Source: an uncultured Candidatus Melainabacteria bacterium
GTDB lineage: Bacteria; Cyanobacteriota; Vampirovibrionia; Gastranaerophilales; Gastranaerophilaceae
Direction of reading: 5' to 3'
DNA: 16,988 nucleotides
Assembly (NCBI GenBank): GCA_934777245.1
Contig: CAKVND010000048.1
Coordinates: 1 to 16,988, forward strand
The notes under the pieces are model-generated. The model was not told the origin of the DNA and did not search any database. It saw only the letters and a program-made list of their open reading frames with translations. Of the stretch, positions 6,980-14,461 are shown one piece after another (position 1 is the stretch's first letter; every line of letters begins with the position of its first letter). The position numbers and the translations under genes were made by a program.

Positions 6980-9142
6980 TTGAATAAAAGAATAGTTGCA
7001 ATTTTAATATCATCTCTTATAGCAGCAAACGCAGTATTTGCTGACTATTCGTTTGTTGATCCGGAAGATTTTACCGGAGATGCTTTTTTTGTTCCTCCTG
7101 CTGTTAGAGCAAAAGAAAATCAAGAATCAAACGCTCCGGTAAGAAAAGCGACAATGCCACCGGTTAAGAAAGCAAGATTAATTCTTAAAAAGAAGCTAAG
7201 AGAACGTGAAAATAAAAAATTTCAATATGCTCCATCAGCTCCTCAAGATGATATTTATTCCGCAAAGACTGAAACTTCAGAATTTGTGTCAAAGGATTTG
7301 AAAGAAGAATTTGACGAAGATATGATGCCGGATGGTTTTGAAGCTGATGAACAATCTGTAGAAGAACAAAATCAACATTTTTGGAACAAAAAGAAAAAAA
7401 CAGAAAAAGCGCAAGAGCAGGAAGATACTGAAAATATAATTCTTGATTGCGACAATATGGATTATGATACAGAAACCTATTGTATGGTAGCAACCGGACA
7501 TGTAAACGTAGAATTTGTAAAACAACAAACTGTTATTAAAGCTGACACTATTACTTATGACAGAATGAACAACACTATTAAAGCAGAAGGTGATGTTAAA
7601 ATACTTAAAAATGGTAGAACTATCACCGGTGATTACATTTTTGTCGATATGAATGAAGAGAATGCTTTAATTGAAAATCCTGTTACACGAACAGCAACAA
7701 TAGAAATTAAATCTAAAAAAGGTTACGTTTATGGTGATAAAATTGTTCAAGAAAACGGTTCACTTATTGTAGACGAATCTTTTCCTATTAATTTTCGCTC
7801 GGGCTTGCGTGGACCTCAAATGTCTCAGATGATTGTTCCTAAAGATCAAACAATGACTGCAGACATGGAAAAAGGGTTGATTAAATTAAAAGCGAAAGAA
7901 TTAAAAATTACACAAAAAGGAAATATTGAAATCCTTTCAATGCGCCATGGCACTTTGTTTAAAGGCAAACATAAACTTATAAAAGTTCCAGCATTAAAGG
8001 TTTATACTAACAAAAATAACGATTTTGCAGAAACAAACTCATGGGAATTAGGTTCTATTAGAGGCCTTGGTATGTACATAGGTCCGGGTTTCGTGCTTCC
8101 GTTGTCTTATGGAGCTGTATTAAAAGCTATTCCTATATTAAATTATAATCACGGCATCGGTGTCGGCGGTATCGGTCGTTATCAAAGTGGAACTAACAGA
8201 ACCCAAATTGCTTACGGTACAGCAAAAAGCAAATTCTTAATTAGAGGTAAGCAAAAATTAGACGATAATTTATATTTGCAATATGGCATGAATGATTATA
8301 TGAACGAATGGTTTTTAGGCCGCAGACGTCCAAAATACGGCTTGGATTTGGTTTATGAAAACGCATATAGCAGCGATAACTTCTTAATAAAAAACCATAC
8401 ATCAACATTCTCACACAGATTAGATTTAGGTTATTATCATGACCAAGATGAAGACGCAAACTTTAGAAAATTATCAGGTAATCAAATCGGAACAATGCGT
8501 GTAAGATATATGATGCAAGCCGATCAAAATTTATATGACTATAGAAATGAAGAAAAACAAGCCGCATTAAGCTTTGATATTTCTTCACAATTATCAGCTG
8601 CATTGTATGGTACCGGTGATACACAGGTAATCGGTAGAATCGGCCCGAGAATGCACTCTCAATACAGACGTTGGATGCAAGATATCGGTTATTTTCAATC
8701 TGTTTATGATGATAATTCTCCATTGCCTGTATTTGATGCTTATAGATACGGTAAATCTAACGTTTATTTAAGAGAATATTTTAGAATTTGTCGTTACTTG
8801 ACTGTTTCTTGGTTTGGTTCTATTAACCTTTCAGGAGATTCGCCTAATGGTAAATCATTCCAAGAAAATTCATTCTATGTATCTTTTGGACCGGATGACG
8901 TTAAAATTAACTTAGGCTACGATTTTATCCGTGAAAACACATTCTTTACAATTGAAGTAATGATGGATGCTAAAGGTACAAAAATTGATTATGAAAAATT
9001 AGAAATCAAACAAGATAAAAAAGCTAAGAAAAAAGAAGAAATTAAAGACGTTGACGAAAACGAATTTAAAAATTCTGAAAAAGCTCCTGTATTGCAACAC
9101 GCTGTTGTAGAAGATGTGAAAACGGTGGAAGATGTTATCTAA
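6980..9142 (+). CDS. LptA/LptD-like outer-membrane LPS assembly protein (720 aa)
   Basis: A signal peptide (about 1-21, cleaving after VFA) leads into a Lys/Glu/Pro-rich unstructured region (30-150). An OstA/LptA jelly-roll domain follows (about 150-275), with repeated motifs such as DNMDYDTET, GHVNV, ADTITYDRMNNTIKAEGDVKI and TGDYIFVDM. From about 330 to 675 alternating aromatic beta-strand segments suggest an outer-membrane barrel, as in LptD. The last 45 residues form a charged tail that is unusual after a barrel. LptD inserts lipopolysaccharide into the outer leaflet, with LptA-type domains as the periplasmic bridge. The TTG start at 6980 has AGGAA 9 bases upstream; an ATG at 6973 opens only four codons. 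The OstA domain is secure; assignment as the true LptD is likely but depends on the barrel. Confidence 0.82.
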   Translation: MNKRIVAILISSLIAANAVFADYSFVDPEDFTGDAFFVPPAVRAKENQESNAPVRKATMPPVKKARLILKKKLRERENKKFQYAPSAPQDDIYSAKTETSEFVSKDLKEEFDEDMMPDGFEADEQSVEEQNQHFWNKKKKTEKAQEQEDTENIILDCDNMDYDTETYCMVATGHVNVEFVKQQTVIKADTITYDRMNNTIKAEGDVKILKNGRTITGDYIFVDMNEENALIENPVTRTATIEIKSKKGYVYGDKIVQENGSLIVDESFPINFRSGLRGPQMSQMIVPKDQTMTADMEKGLIKLKAKELKITQKGNIEILSMRHGTLFKGKHKLIKVPALKVYTNKNNDFAETNSWELGSIRGLGMYIGPGFVLPLSYGAVLKAIPILNYNHGIGVGGIGRYQSGTNRTQIAYGTAKSKFLIRGKQKLDDNLYLQYGMNDYMNEWFLGRRRPKYGLDLVYENAYSSDNFLIKNHTSTFSHRLDLGYYHDQDEDANFRKLSGNQIGTMRVRYMMQADQNLYDYRNEEKQAALSFDISSQLSAALYGTGDTQVIGRIGPRMHSQYRRWMQDIGYFQSVYDDNSPLPVFDAYRYGKSNVYLREYFRICRYLTVSWFGSINLSGDSPNGKSFQENSFYVSFGPDDVKINLGYDFIRENTFFTIEVMMDAKGTKIDYEKLEIKQDKKAKKKEEIKDVDENEFKNSEKAPVLQHAVVEDVKTVEDVI

Positions 9143-9746
9143 GATAGAAAAAATAATTGAATATGGAAAAAGGTGTGGTGAAAAAAACTATACTCCGGGC
9201 TATTCCGGTAATATTTCTGCACGCCATAAAAATGGAATGTTAATAACAACATCAGGTTCTTCTAACGGATATTTGAGTAAAGATGATGTTGTTTTAACGG
9301 ATTTTTATGGCAAATCTTTAGAAGAAGGGAAAAAGCCTTCCAGCGAGAAATTTTTGCATATAGAAATTTATAAAAAACGTCCGGAAATAAATTATATAAT
9401 CCATGTGCACGCACCATATTTAAGCAGTTTTGCTTCTGCCGGTAAAGATTTAATGGCTCCGATTATGGCAGAAAATGTTTTTTATTTCGGCGGAATTCCA
9501 CTTGCGGATTATGCACTGCCATCTACAATGCAGTTGGTTGAAAATACTGTTAAGTATTTTGACAAATACGATGCTGTTTTAATGGCAAATCATGGTTTTG
9601 TTGTGGCATCTAAAACAATAGAAGATGCTTATATGAAACTTGAATTAGCTGAATCCTATGCACAAGTTGTTTTAAATACTTATATTTTAGGTGGTGCTAA
9701 GCTCCTTAGTGAAAAAGAAGCAGAAGAAATTTTAAAATTACGTTAA
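9132..9746 (+). CDS. Class II aldolase/adducin family protein, FucA-like (204 aa)
   Basis: The family layout is clear: GYSGNIS (23-29), TTSGSSNG (39-46), PSSEKF (69-74), HVHAP (91-95) and ANHGF (152-156). The zinc ligands H91, H93 and H154 and the acid E72 fall almost at the positions known in E. coli L-fuculose-1-phosphate aldolase. The enzyme should be a cytoplasmic zinc aldolase cleaving a sugar phosphate to dihydroxyacetone phosphate and an aldehyde. Related members are ribulose-phosphate epimerases and methylthioribulose dehydratase, so the substrate is open. The ATG overlaps the end of the LPS-assembly gene by 11 bases, implying coupled translation. No other sugar-catabolic gene is near. 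A terminator follows. Confidence 0.9.
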   Translation: MLSKIEKIIEYGKRCGEKNYTPGYSGNISARHKNGMLITTSGSSNGYLSKDDVVLTDFYGKSLEEGKKPSSEKFLHIEIYKKRPEINYIIHVHAPYLSSFASAGKDLMAPIMAENVFYFGGIPLADYALPSTMQLVENTVKYFDKYDAVLMANHGFVVASKTIEDAYMKLELAESYAQVVLNTYILGGAKLLSEKEAEEILKLR

Positions 9747-9756
9747 TAAAAGTCTT

Positions 9757-9797
9757 ACAAAAAGCGAGGATGACTAAATTGCCATCCTCGCTTTTTT
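9757..9797. terminator. Bidirectional terminator between convergent genes
   Basis: AAAGCGAGGATG (9761-9772) pairs with CATCCTCGCTTT (9783-9794) around a 10-base loop. The plus strand continues in T (to 9797) and the minus strand in T opposite the A-run at 9759-9763. It can therefore stop the envelope operon and the large repeat-protein gene, whose stop codon is only two bases away. Confidence 0.9.
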
Positions 9798-9798
9798 A

Positions 9799-12279
9799 TT
9801 ATTTAGTTATTATTAATTTTTCCATAAGTAATTTATCGAAGTAATACAATGTCATTTGAACTAATTGATCCATATCAATTTTAAAATGATCATCATCGCG
9901 ATTATTCCTACCGTCCCAGTTACGTTTGTTATCCGCATCTTCAACTCTGCTACTGTTGTTACCTGTTCCATAAGGACAATCAAATTTATCACCCTTTAAA
10001 GCTTTTATTGCTTTTAATTGAGCATCTCTAAATACTTCTGTAACGGTTGTGCTATCGATTTCCGGATATTTAGCAATAACTCGGGTTAATAGCGCATTCA
10101 TTGTTGTTTGATAATCGTTATCGTCATTAGTTTGACTTAAGTGAACAGTGTTATCTGTATAAATTGTTACTTCGTCTGCATAGCTTACTTTTTCATCATT
10201 ACCATAAGTAGTAGCTGTATTATAATGTTTCAAATCTTTTGTCAATGTAGAATCAGCATAAGATGTATGTTTTGTTAATGTTTCCATTAATTCCGGTTTA
10301 TTTTCCATACTTATAAGCATTTTTTCTAAATTGTTCATAACTTTGTTTACAAAATCCTTAAGATTATTAGCTTTTGAAGAATCAAAGTCATTGTATGCCA
10401 TTATCCAAGCGGCTTGCAACAATTTTTCTAATGCTTCATTGCCACCTAATTTATCAAGCGCATCTTTGTATACACTTTCTCCAAGTTTAGATTTTAATTT
10501 AGTTAGAATTGTTTTATAAACAGTAGTTGTGTCTTGTTCTTGGAATACAATTTTACCATTTTTATCAATACCGAATTCAGTATGAATAGTGTTCTTACCG
10601 TTAATTTCGTAATAACAATTCGAAACAATGTTCTCTGCTACGCTTTTAACGCCTGCCTTAATTCCGGCAGCACCTGTTTTAATTTTGTTATTTTGTTCAT
10701 CAGTTTGACCTGATACAGGCGGCGTGCTTTGAATTTCTGTTTCTGCAAATCTTTCAGCTAAAGCTTCTCCTTTTTCAAGTTTAGTTGCTAGTATGTTGTA
10801 GAATTTGTAAAGAACTATAGTCACAACATTTCCCATTGAAATATTATTATTATGCGTTCCTGCCACCGGATTTATACCGCCTTTTGCATTAATTGCGGAT
10901 AAAGCTTCTTTTTGTGCCTGATAGAACATTTCCTTCAATACATCTTTACTAACATTTGGATATGCATCATATATTTTATTCAGTAATTCATGCATTGAAT
11001 CTTGGAATTGCTTGTCAGATTTATCATTATCTAAATGATATTCACCTGTATCATATTTTACAGGATTGCGGCAATCCACATTTACTCCGGCTGCTTTTAC
11101 GTTTTCAACTACAGTTGTATAATACTTCAAGTTTTCAGGATTTTTAGCCAAACCATTTAATATGCCTTGCAACTTAGATAATACAGCATTGACAAAATCT
11201 TTTGTGTTTACATTTTTAGATTCCATCTCATCTGTAACTTGATTCCAAGCAATTTTAAACAATTGTTCAAACGCCTCATCTCCAATAGAATTCTTTAAGT
11301 AATCAGCACCTTTAATATCACTTATTGCATTTTTAATATCATCTAATAATGACGCAAATATTTTTGTTGCAGATGAACCTGTTTTATTTAATTCTACCGG
11401 ATTGAAAGATTTTGTATCTCGTACAGAATCTGGAAGGTGGTTTGATACATAGTTTACTTTTCCGGATACAAAATTATATGCTTCTTTGTTATCTATAACA
11501 GGCTCTGTACTTTGTTCTGTCGGTGGTGTATCTGCGGTTTTAGTCGCATTCGCTCTAGCAGTTTTGATTGGTGATAAAGCATTTGTTAACAATTCTTTAA
11601 ACCAAGCATTTAAATCTGCATTAGATTCAATTTGGTGCGCACCTTTAGCATTAATTGAATTCACATGAGCACTCAATCCTGCTTTATACAATTTCTCAAA
11701 CGATTCTTTAACTTGTTTAAGCTCTTCCGCGGACAAAGTTGTTGTCAAACCTAAATCTGCTAAATTAGCATTAAGCATTTGTTCTAGATTTGTATTATAG
11801 TTCTCAAATTTAATCTGCGTAATTGCAATATTTGCTTGTGCTCGAACCCATAGGAATACGCCATTTTCAGACTTATCTTTAATTGTACTTGTATCATTAC
11901 AAACTTGCGTCAAAATTTCTCTGAAAGTTTTAACTTGCGAATCTGTTGGCGCAGTTTCCAATCCCCAACGTGAATATCCTGTTTTAAAATCATTTACCCA
12001 AACTTCAATATTAGTATTGACAAGTGTTTCTAGATTTGGTTCAGAAGAACTCTCCGTTGCTTCTGTTGAAGATTTATGTATGCAAACTTCTATTCCATCA
12101 GCCATAATTATTGTTTTATTTGGATCAGATTTATTATCAATAACATAGCTAATTCCACATTTGTCCAAGTATTCTTTTACTTTTTCAATATCACCGGCGG
12201 CAACCAATTCCATTAATTTACTTCTGTCAAAAACTTCATCCAATTTTTTATTCATTGTTAAATTGACCGGTACAGCCAA
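9799..12279 (-). CDS. Large uncharacterised repeat protein (about 826 aa visible frame)
   Basis: No family is recognised. The protein is Asn/Lys/Asp-rich and has no signal peptide or membrane helix. After an N-terminal helical pair (about 8-70) come three diverged units joined by Thr/Pro/Glu/Gln linkers at about 70-84, 246-266 and 511-533. Units A (266-510) and B (533-826) match in order: an AFEQLFKIAW/ALEKLLQAAW helix, a KDFVN helix, a YP motif, an AQ helix, then a Tyr-rich helix (LYKFYNILATKLEK / LYYFDKLLMEKLI). The first unit (85-245) is shorter but keeps the same helices, including SINAKG, which recurs in unit A as SAINAKG. Visible start choices (TTG at 12279, ATG at 12255) have no ribosome site; the real start is probably 12368, with a frameshift between. 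It sits 12 bases downstream of the 93-aa gene, both behind a sigma-28-like promoter. A structural or exported role is possible but unproven. Confidence 0.75.
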   Translation of the reverse strand: MAVPVNLTMNKKLDEVFDRSKLMELVAAGDIEKVKEYLDKCGISYVIDNKSDPNKTIIMADGIEVCIHKSSTEATESSSEPNLETLVNTNIEVWVNDFKTGYSRWGLETAPTDSQVKTFREILTQVCNDTSTIKDKSENGVFLWVRAQANIAITQIKFENYNTNLEQMLNANLADLGLTTTLSAEELKQVKESFEKLYKAGLSAHVNSINAKGAHQIESNADLNAWFKELLTNALSPIKTARANATKTADTPPTEQSTEPVIDNKEAYNFVSGKVNYVSNHLPDSVRDTKSFNPVELNKTGSSATKIFASLLDDIKNAISDIKGADYLKNSIGDEAFEQLFKIAWNQVTDEMESKNVNTKDFVNAVLSKLQGILNGLAKNPENLKYYTTVVENVKAAGVNVDCRNPVKYDTGEYHLDNDKSDKQFQDSMHELLNKIYDAYPNVSKDVLKEMFYQAQKEALSAINAKGGINPVAGTHNNNISMGNVVTIVLYKFYNILATKLEKGEALAERFAETEIQSTPPVSGQTDEQNNKIKTGAAGIKAGVKSVAENIVSNCYYEINGKNTIHTEFGIDKNGKIVFQEQDTTTVYKTILTKLKSKLGESVYKDALDKLGGNEALEKLLQAAWIMAYNDFDSSKANNLKDFVNKVMNNLEKMLISMENKPELMETLTKHTSYADSTLTKDLKHYNTATTYGNDEKVSYADEVTIYTDNTVHLSQTNDDNDYQTTMNALLTRVIAKYPEIDSTTVTEVFRDAQLKAIKALKGDKFDCPYGTGNNSSRVEDADNKRNWDGRNNRDDDHFKIDMDQLVQMTLYYFDKLLMEKLIITK

Positions 12280-12296
12280 TTGATTATTAGGAACGT

Positions 12297-12368
12297 TTAG
12301 ACTGTCGTCCGATGTAAACCAAAATTGCGTATAGCTTTAAAATTCATGTTTAGATCATTAAAATTCAT
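12297..12368 (-). pseudogene. Displaced 5' end of the large repeat-protein gene (frameshift)
   Basis: An ATG at 12366-12368 with a strong GGAG site (12377-12380) opens MNFNDLNMNFKAIR but stops after 23 residues at 12297-12299. The neighbouring frame, which becomes the 826-aa protein, is open from 12336 onward and lacks any ribosome site of its own. A one-base loss in the 12297-12339 overlap, where two TTTT runs lie, would join the two into one gene of about 856 codons. It may be a real mutation, a slippage switch or an assembly error. Confidence 0.6.
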
Positions 12369-12380
12369 TCTTTACTCTCC

Positions 12381-12662
12381 TTATTTTTCAAAATAGTGCA
12401 TTGTAACTTTATTTTCACATTCAAACATAACAAATAACTTTTCGCTATTTTCAGAAATATCAATACTGCAAGAATCTGCTAATGGATATCTTTTAACATC
12501 ATGAGTTAAATTCCAAGTATCTTTCAAATAATCCTTAGCATCTTTTGCTGAATTAATTTGTTTAAAAGCATCCAATTTTTTAATAACTTCATTCATATCT
12601 GATTCATTTCTATTGCCATTAGAAGAAATCACTGAATAAATGCTGTACTTGTTAATATCCAA
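12381..12662 (-). CDS. Small uncharacterised protein (93 aa), paralogue of 524-820
   Basis: A 93-residue charged protein without signal peptide or membrane helix. It matches the 98-aa protein at 524-820: an NKYS start motif, a D/K-rich helix, AKDYLKDTW against VKDFLENKW, a YP motif, a DI strand and an FE.../FKN end. The start is TTG at 12660-12662, preceded by AAGGAGTAG at normal spacing; there is no ATG alternative. The repeat-protein gene begins 12 bases after its stop with its own ribosome site, a clear two-gene unit. The promoter at 12697-12723 lies 35 bases upstream. No function is known. Keeping a homologue beside each of two different large proteins suggests a partner or dosage link, by inference. 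Confidence 0.8.
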   Translation of the reverse strand: MDINKYSIYSVISSNGNRNESDMNEVIKKLDAFKQINSAKDAKDYLKDTWNLTHDVKRYPLADSCSIDISENSEKLFVMFECENKVTMHYFEK

Positions 12663-12696
12663 TTTTCTACTCCTTATGTTTTGTGCTACTCTATGT

Positions 12697-12723
12697 ATTA
12701 CGGCATATTTTTCGAAAACTTTA
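12697..12723 (-). promoter_or_regulatory. Sigma-28-like promoter of the 93-aa and repeat-protein genes
   Basis: On the minus strand TAAAGTTT (12716-12723) is followed by exactly 11 bases and GCCGTAAT (12697-12704), close to GCCGATAA. The -35 and the GCCG core are perfect; the last four bases differ at three places. The flanking bases also resemble the promoter at 1571-1597, including the spacer (TTC-GAAAAA) and the start region (ATAGAGT). The start site would be near 12690. Confidence 0.7.
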
Positions 12724-12843
12724 ATTTTTTAAACTATATTGTTACAAACATTTTTATCCCACACCGCTCCGCATTGCATTATGACAAGATTTGAAGCAAT
12801 TGTAAAGAATTTTATTTTTGCTTAACAATTTGGAATATTTTGT

Positions 12844-12883
12844 TACAAAATGTATTCGGTGAGTTCAAAATGTATTCGGGCGC
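12844..12883. repeat. Two tandem 20-bp units (TTCAAAATGTATTCGG)
   Basis: Two adjacent 20-base units share CAAAATGTATTCGG, and a third partial unit (ATTCAAAA) follows. It lies at the boundary between the unique promoter side and the palindromic repeat cluster. No function is evident. Confidence 0.7.
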
Positions 12884-12946
12884 ATTCAAAAAATTACCCC
12901 TCGCCAAGGGAGAGGATACGCTTATGACATTCAAACAAGCAAGTCT

Positions 12947-13003
12947 CACTCCCCTCTCCTTTTTTCAATTCTACATGGAGAGGGTGCCGGAGGCGGGAGA
13001 GGG
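12947..13003. repeat. Intergenic palindromic repeat, type 1, copy C
   Basis: Same unit as 1-62 with small changes (a T-run in the loop, GCCGGAGG for GCCGAAGG). It is preceded by the same module seen at 318-345 (ACATTCAAACAAGCAAGTCT). A GGAAAGTTGAAAATGGAAAA segment follows at about 13014, another simple repeat whose reverse-complement relative is at 14546-14575. Confidence 0.8.
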
Positions 13004-13089
13004 TTGATGAAGTGGAAAGTTGAAAATGGAAAATAGAAAGTTGTTTTAAGATTTTTTGTTTGTTAAATACGATTATTGGATGGTTTGGA

Positions 13090-13283
13090 AATAAAATAAT
13101 AGTTATTAATAAGCTGGATTCTTCATTTTACAATACACTTCCTAGCTTGTAGGTATCACTACTAATAAGGAAGTGAAGTGTAAAATCGACTTCAGAATGA
13201 CATGGCGTGAGACTACTGGTTGGGCGTCATTGTAAGGTTCGTTAGAACCGAAACAATCCAGCCTTTTAATAACTATTTTTATT
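13090..13283. mobile_element. MITE-like element with terminal inverted repeats (194 bp)
   Basis: The ends match as inverted repeats: ATAGTTATTAATAAGCTGGATT-type at 13090-13120 against 13255-13283, with 20 of 22 core bases identical. Inside, 13125-13143 and 13168-13186 form a second inverted pair (17 of 19). A GTCATTG segment at 13226-13232 resembles the hairpin at 129-163. There is no open frame, so it is non-autonomous. A target-site duplication could not be made out. Confidence 0.65.
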
Positions 13284-13307
13284 GTACCAAAATTATTTCG
13301 GACAATA

Positions 13308-13417
13308 GTGCGAAGGCAGGAGAGGGTGTTATTTGCTTTTCGGAAAAATTTTGATTTTCGAGCGATTGTTAATTTATTTATAATACCCTCTCCCTAACCC
13401 TCCCCCTAGGGAGGGAA
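13308..13417. repeat. 110-bp direct repeat, copy 1
   Basis: Runs from GTGCGAAGGCAGG through CTTTTCGGAAAAATTTTGAT, an AATTTATTTATAA tract and ACCCTCTCC, to a GGGAGGGA palindrome arm. A second copy with scattered differences lies at 13484-13595. Both are bounded by CCCTCTCC/GGAGAGGG arms. Confidence 0.8.
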
Positions 13418-13450
13418 CAAGCTAAAGACGGTCAGATAAACAAGTCTTGC

Positions 13451-13504
13451 GCCCCTCTCCTTTTTCAATTTTACATGGAGAGGGTGCCGGAGGCGGGAGA
13501 GGGG
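13451..13504. repeat. Intergenic palindromic repeat, type 1, copy D
   Basis: CCCCTCTCC, a short AT loop, then ATGGAGAGGG and GGAGGCGGGAGAGGG as in the other type 1 copies. Its 3' half is also the start of the second copy of the 110-bp direct repeat, showing nested or overlapping insertion. Confidence 0.8.
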
Positions 13505-13595
13505 GTTATTTTCTTTTCGGAAAAATTTTGATTTACGAGCAATTGTTAATTTATTTATAAGACCCTCTCCCTAGCCCTCTCCATAGGAGAGGGAA
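13484..13595. repeat. 110-bp direct repeat, copy 2
   Basis: Second copy of 13308-13417, differing at roughly a dozen bases (for example GATTTACGAGCAATTG against GATTTTCGAGCGATTG). The spacing between copies is about 176 bases. The region 12724-13696 is otherwise without a gene. Confidence 0.8.
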
Positions 13596-13627
13596 TAACC
13601 GAGATATGTTTATATTATTATAATAGT

Positions 13628-13660
13628 AACCGGCGGTGAACTGAAAGTTCTCCGCCGGTT
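13628..13660. repeat. Strong hairpin AACCGGCGG/CCGCCGGTT
   Basis: AACCGGCGG (13628-13636) pairs perfectly with CCGCCGGTT (13652-13660); inside, GAACT pairs with AGTTC around GAA, with one T-T mismatch. It is 36 bases beyond the small-subunit stop codon. No U-run follows on the minus strand, so it may be a palindromic repeat or a transcript-protecting structure rather than a standard terminator. Confidence 0.65.
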
Positions 13661-13674
13661 GCAAATATATTATT

Positions 13675-13693
13675 GTTGGGCTGAAAGCCCAAC
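13675..13693. repeat. GTTGGGCT palindrome directly after the small-subunit gene
   Basis: GTTGGGCT (13675-13682) pairs with AGCCCAAC (13686-13693) around GAA. Its CTAC end abuts or overlaps the TAG stop of the small-subunit gene at 13697-13699. Same class as 888-906. Confidence 0.7.
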
Positions 13694-13696
13694 CTA

Positions 13697-14440
13697 CTAT
13701 TTCTTATAAGAAATAAAATCCAAAATACCATTAATGAATGTTAATGGGTGAACCGGACATCCAGGAATGTACAAGTCAATCGGATATTTTTCCAAAAATT
13801 CTCGATTCAATTTTGAAGATTCTTGGAACACACCGCCTGAAATAGAGCAAGCGCCTGCTAAAATTACAATCTTAGGGTCAGGAGTCGCTTTATAAGCGTC
13901 TTCCAATGCCCAAGCCATGTTTTCAGAAATAGGGCCTGTAACAACCAAACCGTCAGCGTGTCTAGGTGAAGCTACAAAGTTGATACCAAATCTGCCCATA
14001 TCGAAGTTACAGTTTGAGCAAGCGTTCAATTCCATTTCGCAACCATTACAACCTGCTGCTGAAACCTGTCTGAGTTTCAGAGATTTTCCAAAAACTTTTT
14101 TGATTTCTTTTCTTACTGTCACAGCAGTTTTTTCAAAATCTTCAGGAGTCATGTTTTCTGTAATTATTAGTTTATTTCTATCTGTTGAAGATAATTTGTA
14201 ATAATTACTAAAATTAATTGCGCCGCATTCACATTGACCGCAAAGCGTACATTTGCCCAAATCGATTGACAAAGGGCCAGCTTTCAAAGCACCAGTCGGA
14301 CAAATAGATTCATCGACAGTACAGCCTTCACAGTTTTTTAAGATAGGAAAACCTCTGAATTGGCTACGCATTGGAGCGTTTGGAATATCAGGAATGAATT
14401 GTTTTCCTTGAAAATATTTTAATTTAAGTGTATCTAGCAT
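13697..14440 (-). CDS. Hydrogenase/Ehr-type small subunit fused to a ferredoxin domain (247 aa)
   Basis: Residues 30-80 form an HycF/NuoI-like ferredoxin domain and 120-247 an HycG/NuoB-like domain. The proximal [4Fe-4S] ligands are intact: CNGCEME gives C131 and C134, GACSISGG gives C198 and PGCPVHP gives C228. The ferredoxin motifs are not standard. The first reads C37-x2-C40-x6-C47-P, with Asp43 where the third Cys should be. The second reads C64-x2-C67-x2-C70-x-C72, two residues short of the normal spacing. The protein would pass electrons in the peripheral arm of a membrane complex, with the large subunit encoded just upstream. The ATG has an AAGGAAC site. It is the last gene of the operon, with palindromes at its 3' end. 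Confidence 0.9.
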   Translation of the reverse strand: MLDTLKLKYFQGKQFIPDIPNAPMRSQFRGFPILKNCEGCTVDESICPTGALKAGPLSIDLGKCTLCGQCECGAINFSNYYKLSSTDRNKLIITENMTPEDFEKTAVTVRKEIKKVFGKSLKLRQVSAAGCNGCEMELNACSNCNFDMGRFGINFVASPRHADGLVVTGPISENMAWALEDAYKATPDPKIVILAGACSISGGVFQESSKLNREFLEKYPIDLYIPGCPVHPLTFINGILDFISYKK

Positions 14441-14461
14441 TTTTTGTTCCTTTTTATTTGT

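Noticed and set aside
7185..8723. Minus-strand frames over the LPS-assembly gene
   Set aside because: They lie opposite a coherent long gene, have no ribosome sites and show no family patterns.
12329..12342. Programmed -1 frameshift at TTTTAAA
   Set aside because: The heptamer does not fit X XXY YYZ in the start frame, and no stimulating hairpin is evident; error or mutation is likelier.
13090..13283. Complete insertion sequence
   Set aside because: No transposase frame between the inverted ends.
13917..14201. Plus-strand 94-aa frame over the small-subunit gene
   Set aside because: It is opposite a conserved gene and has no ribosome site or recognisable domain.
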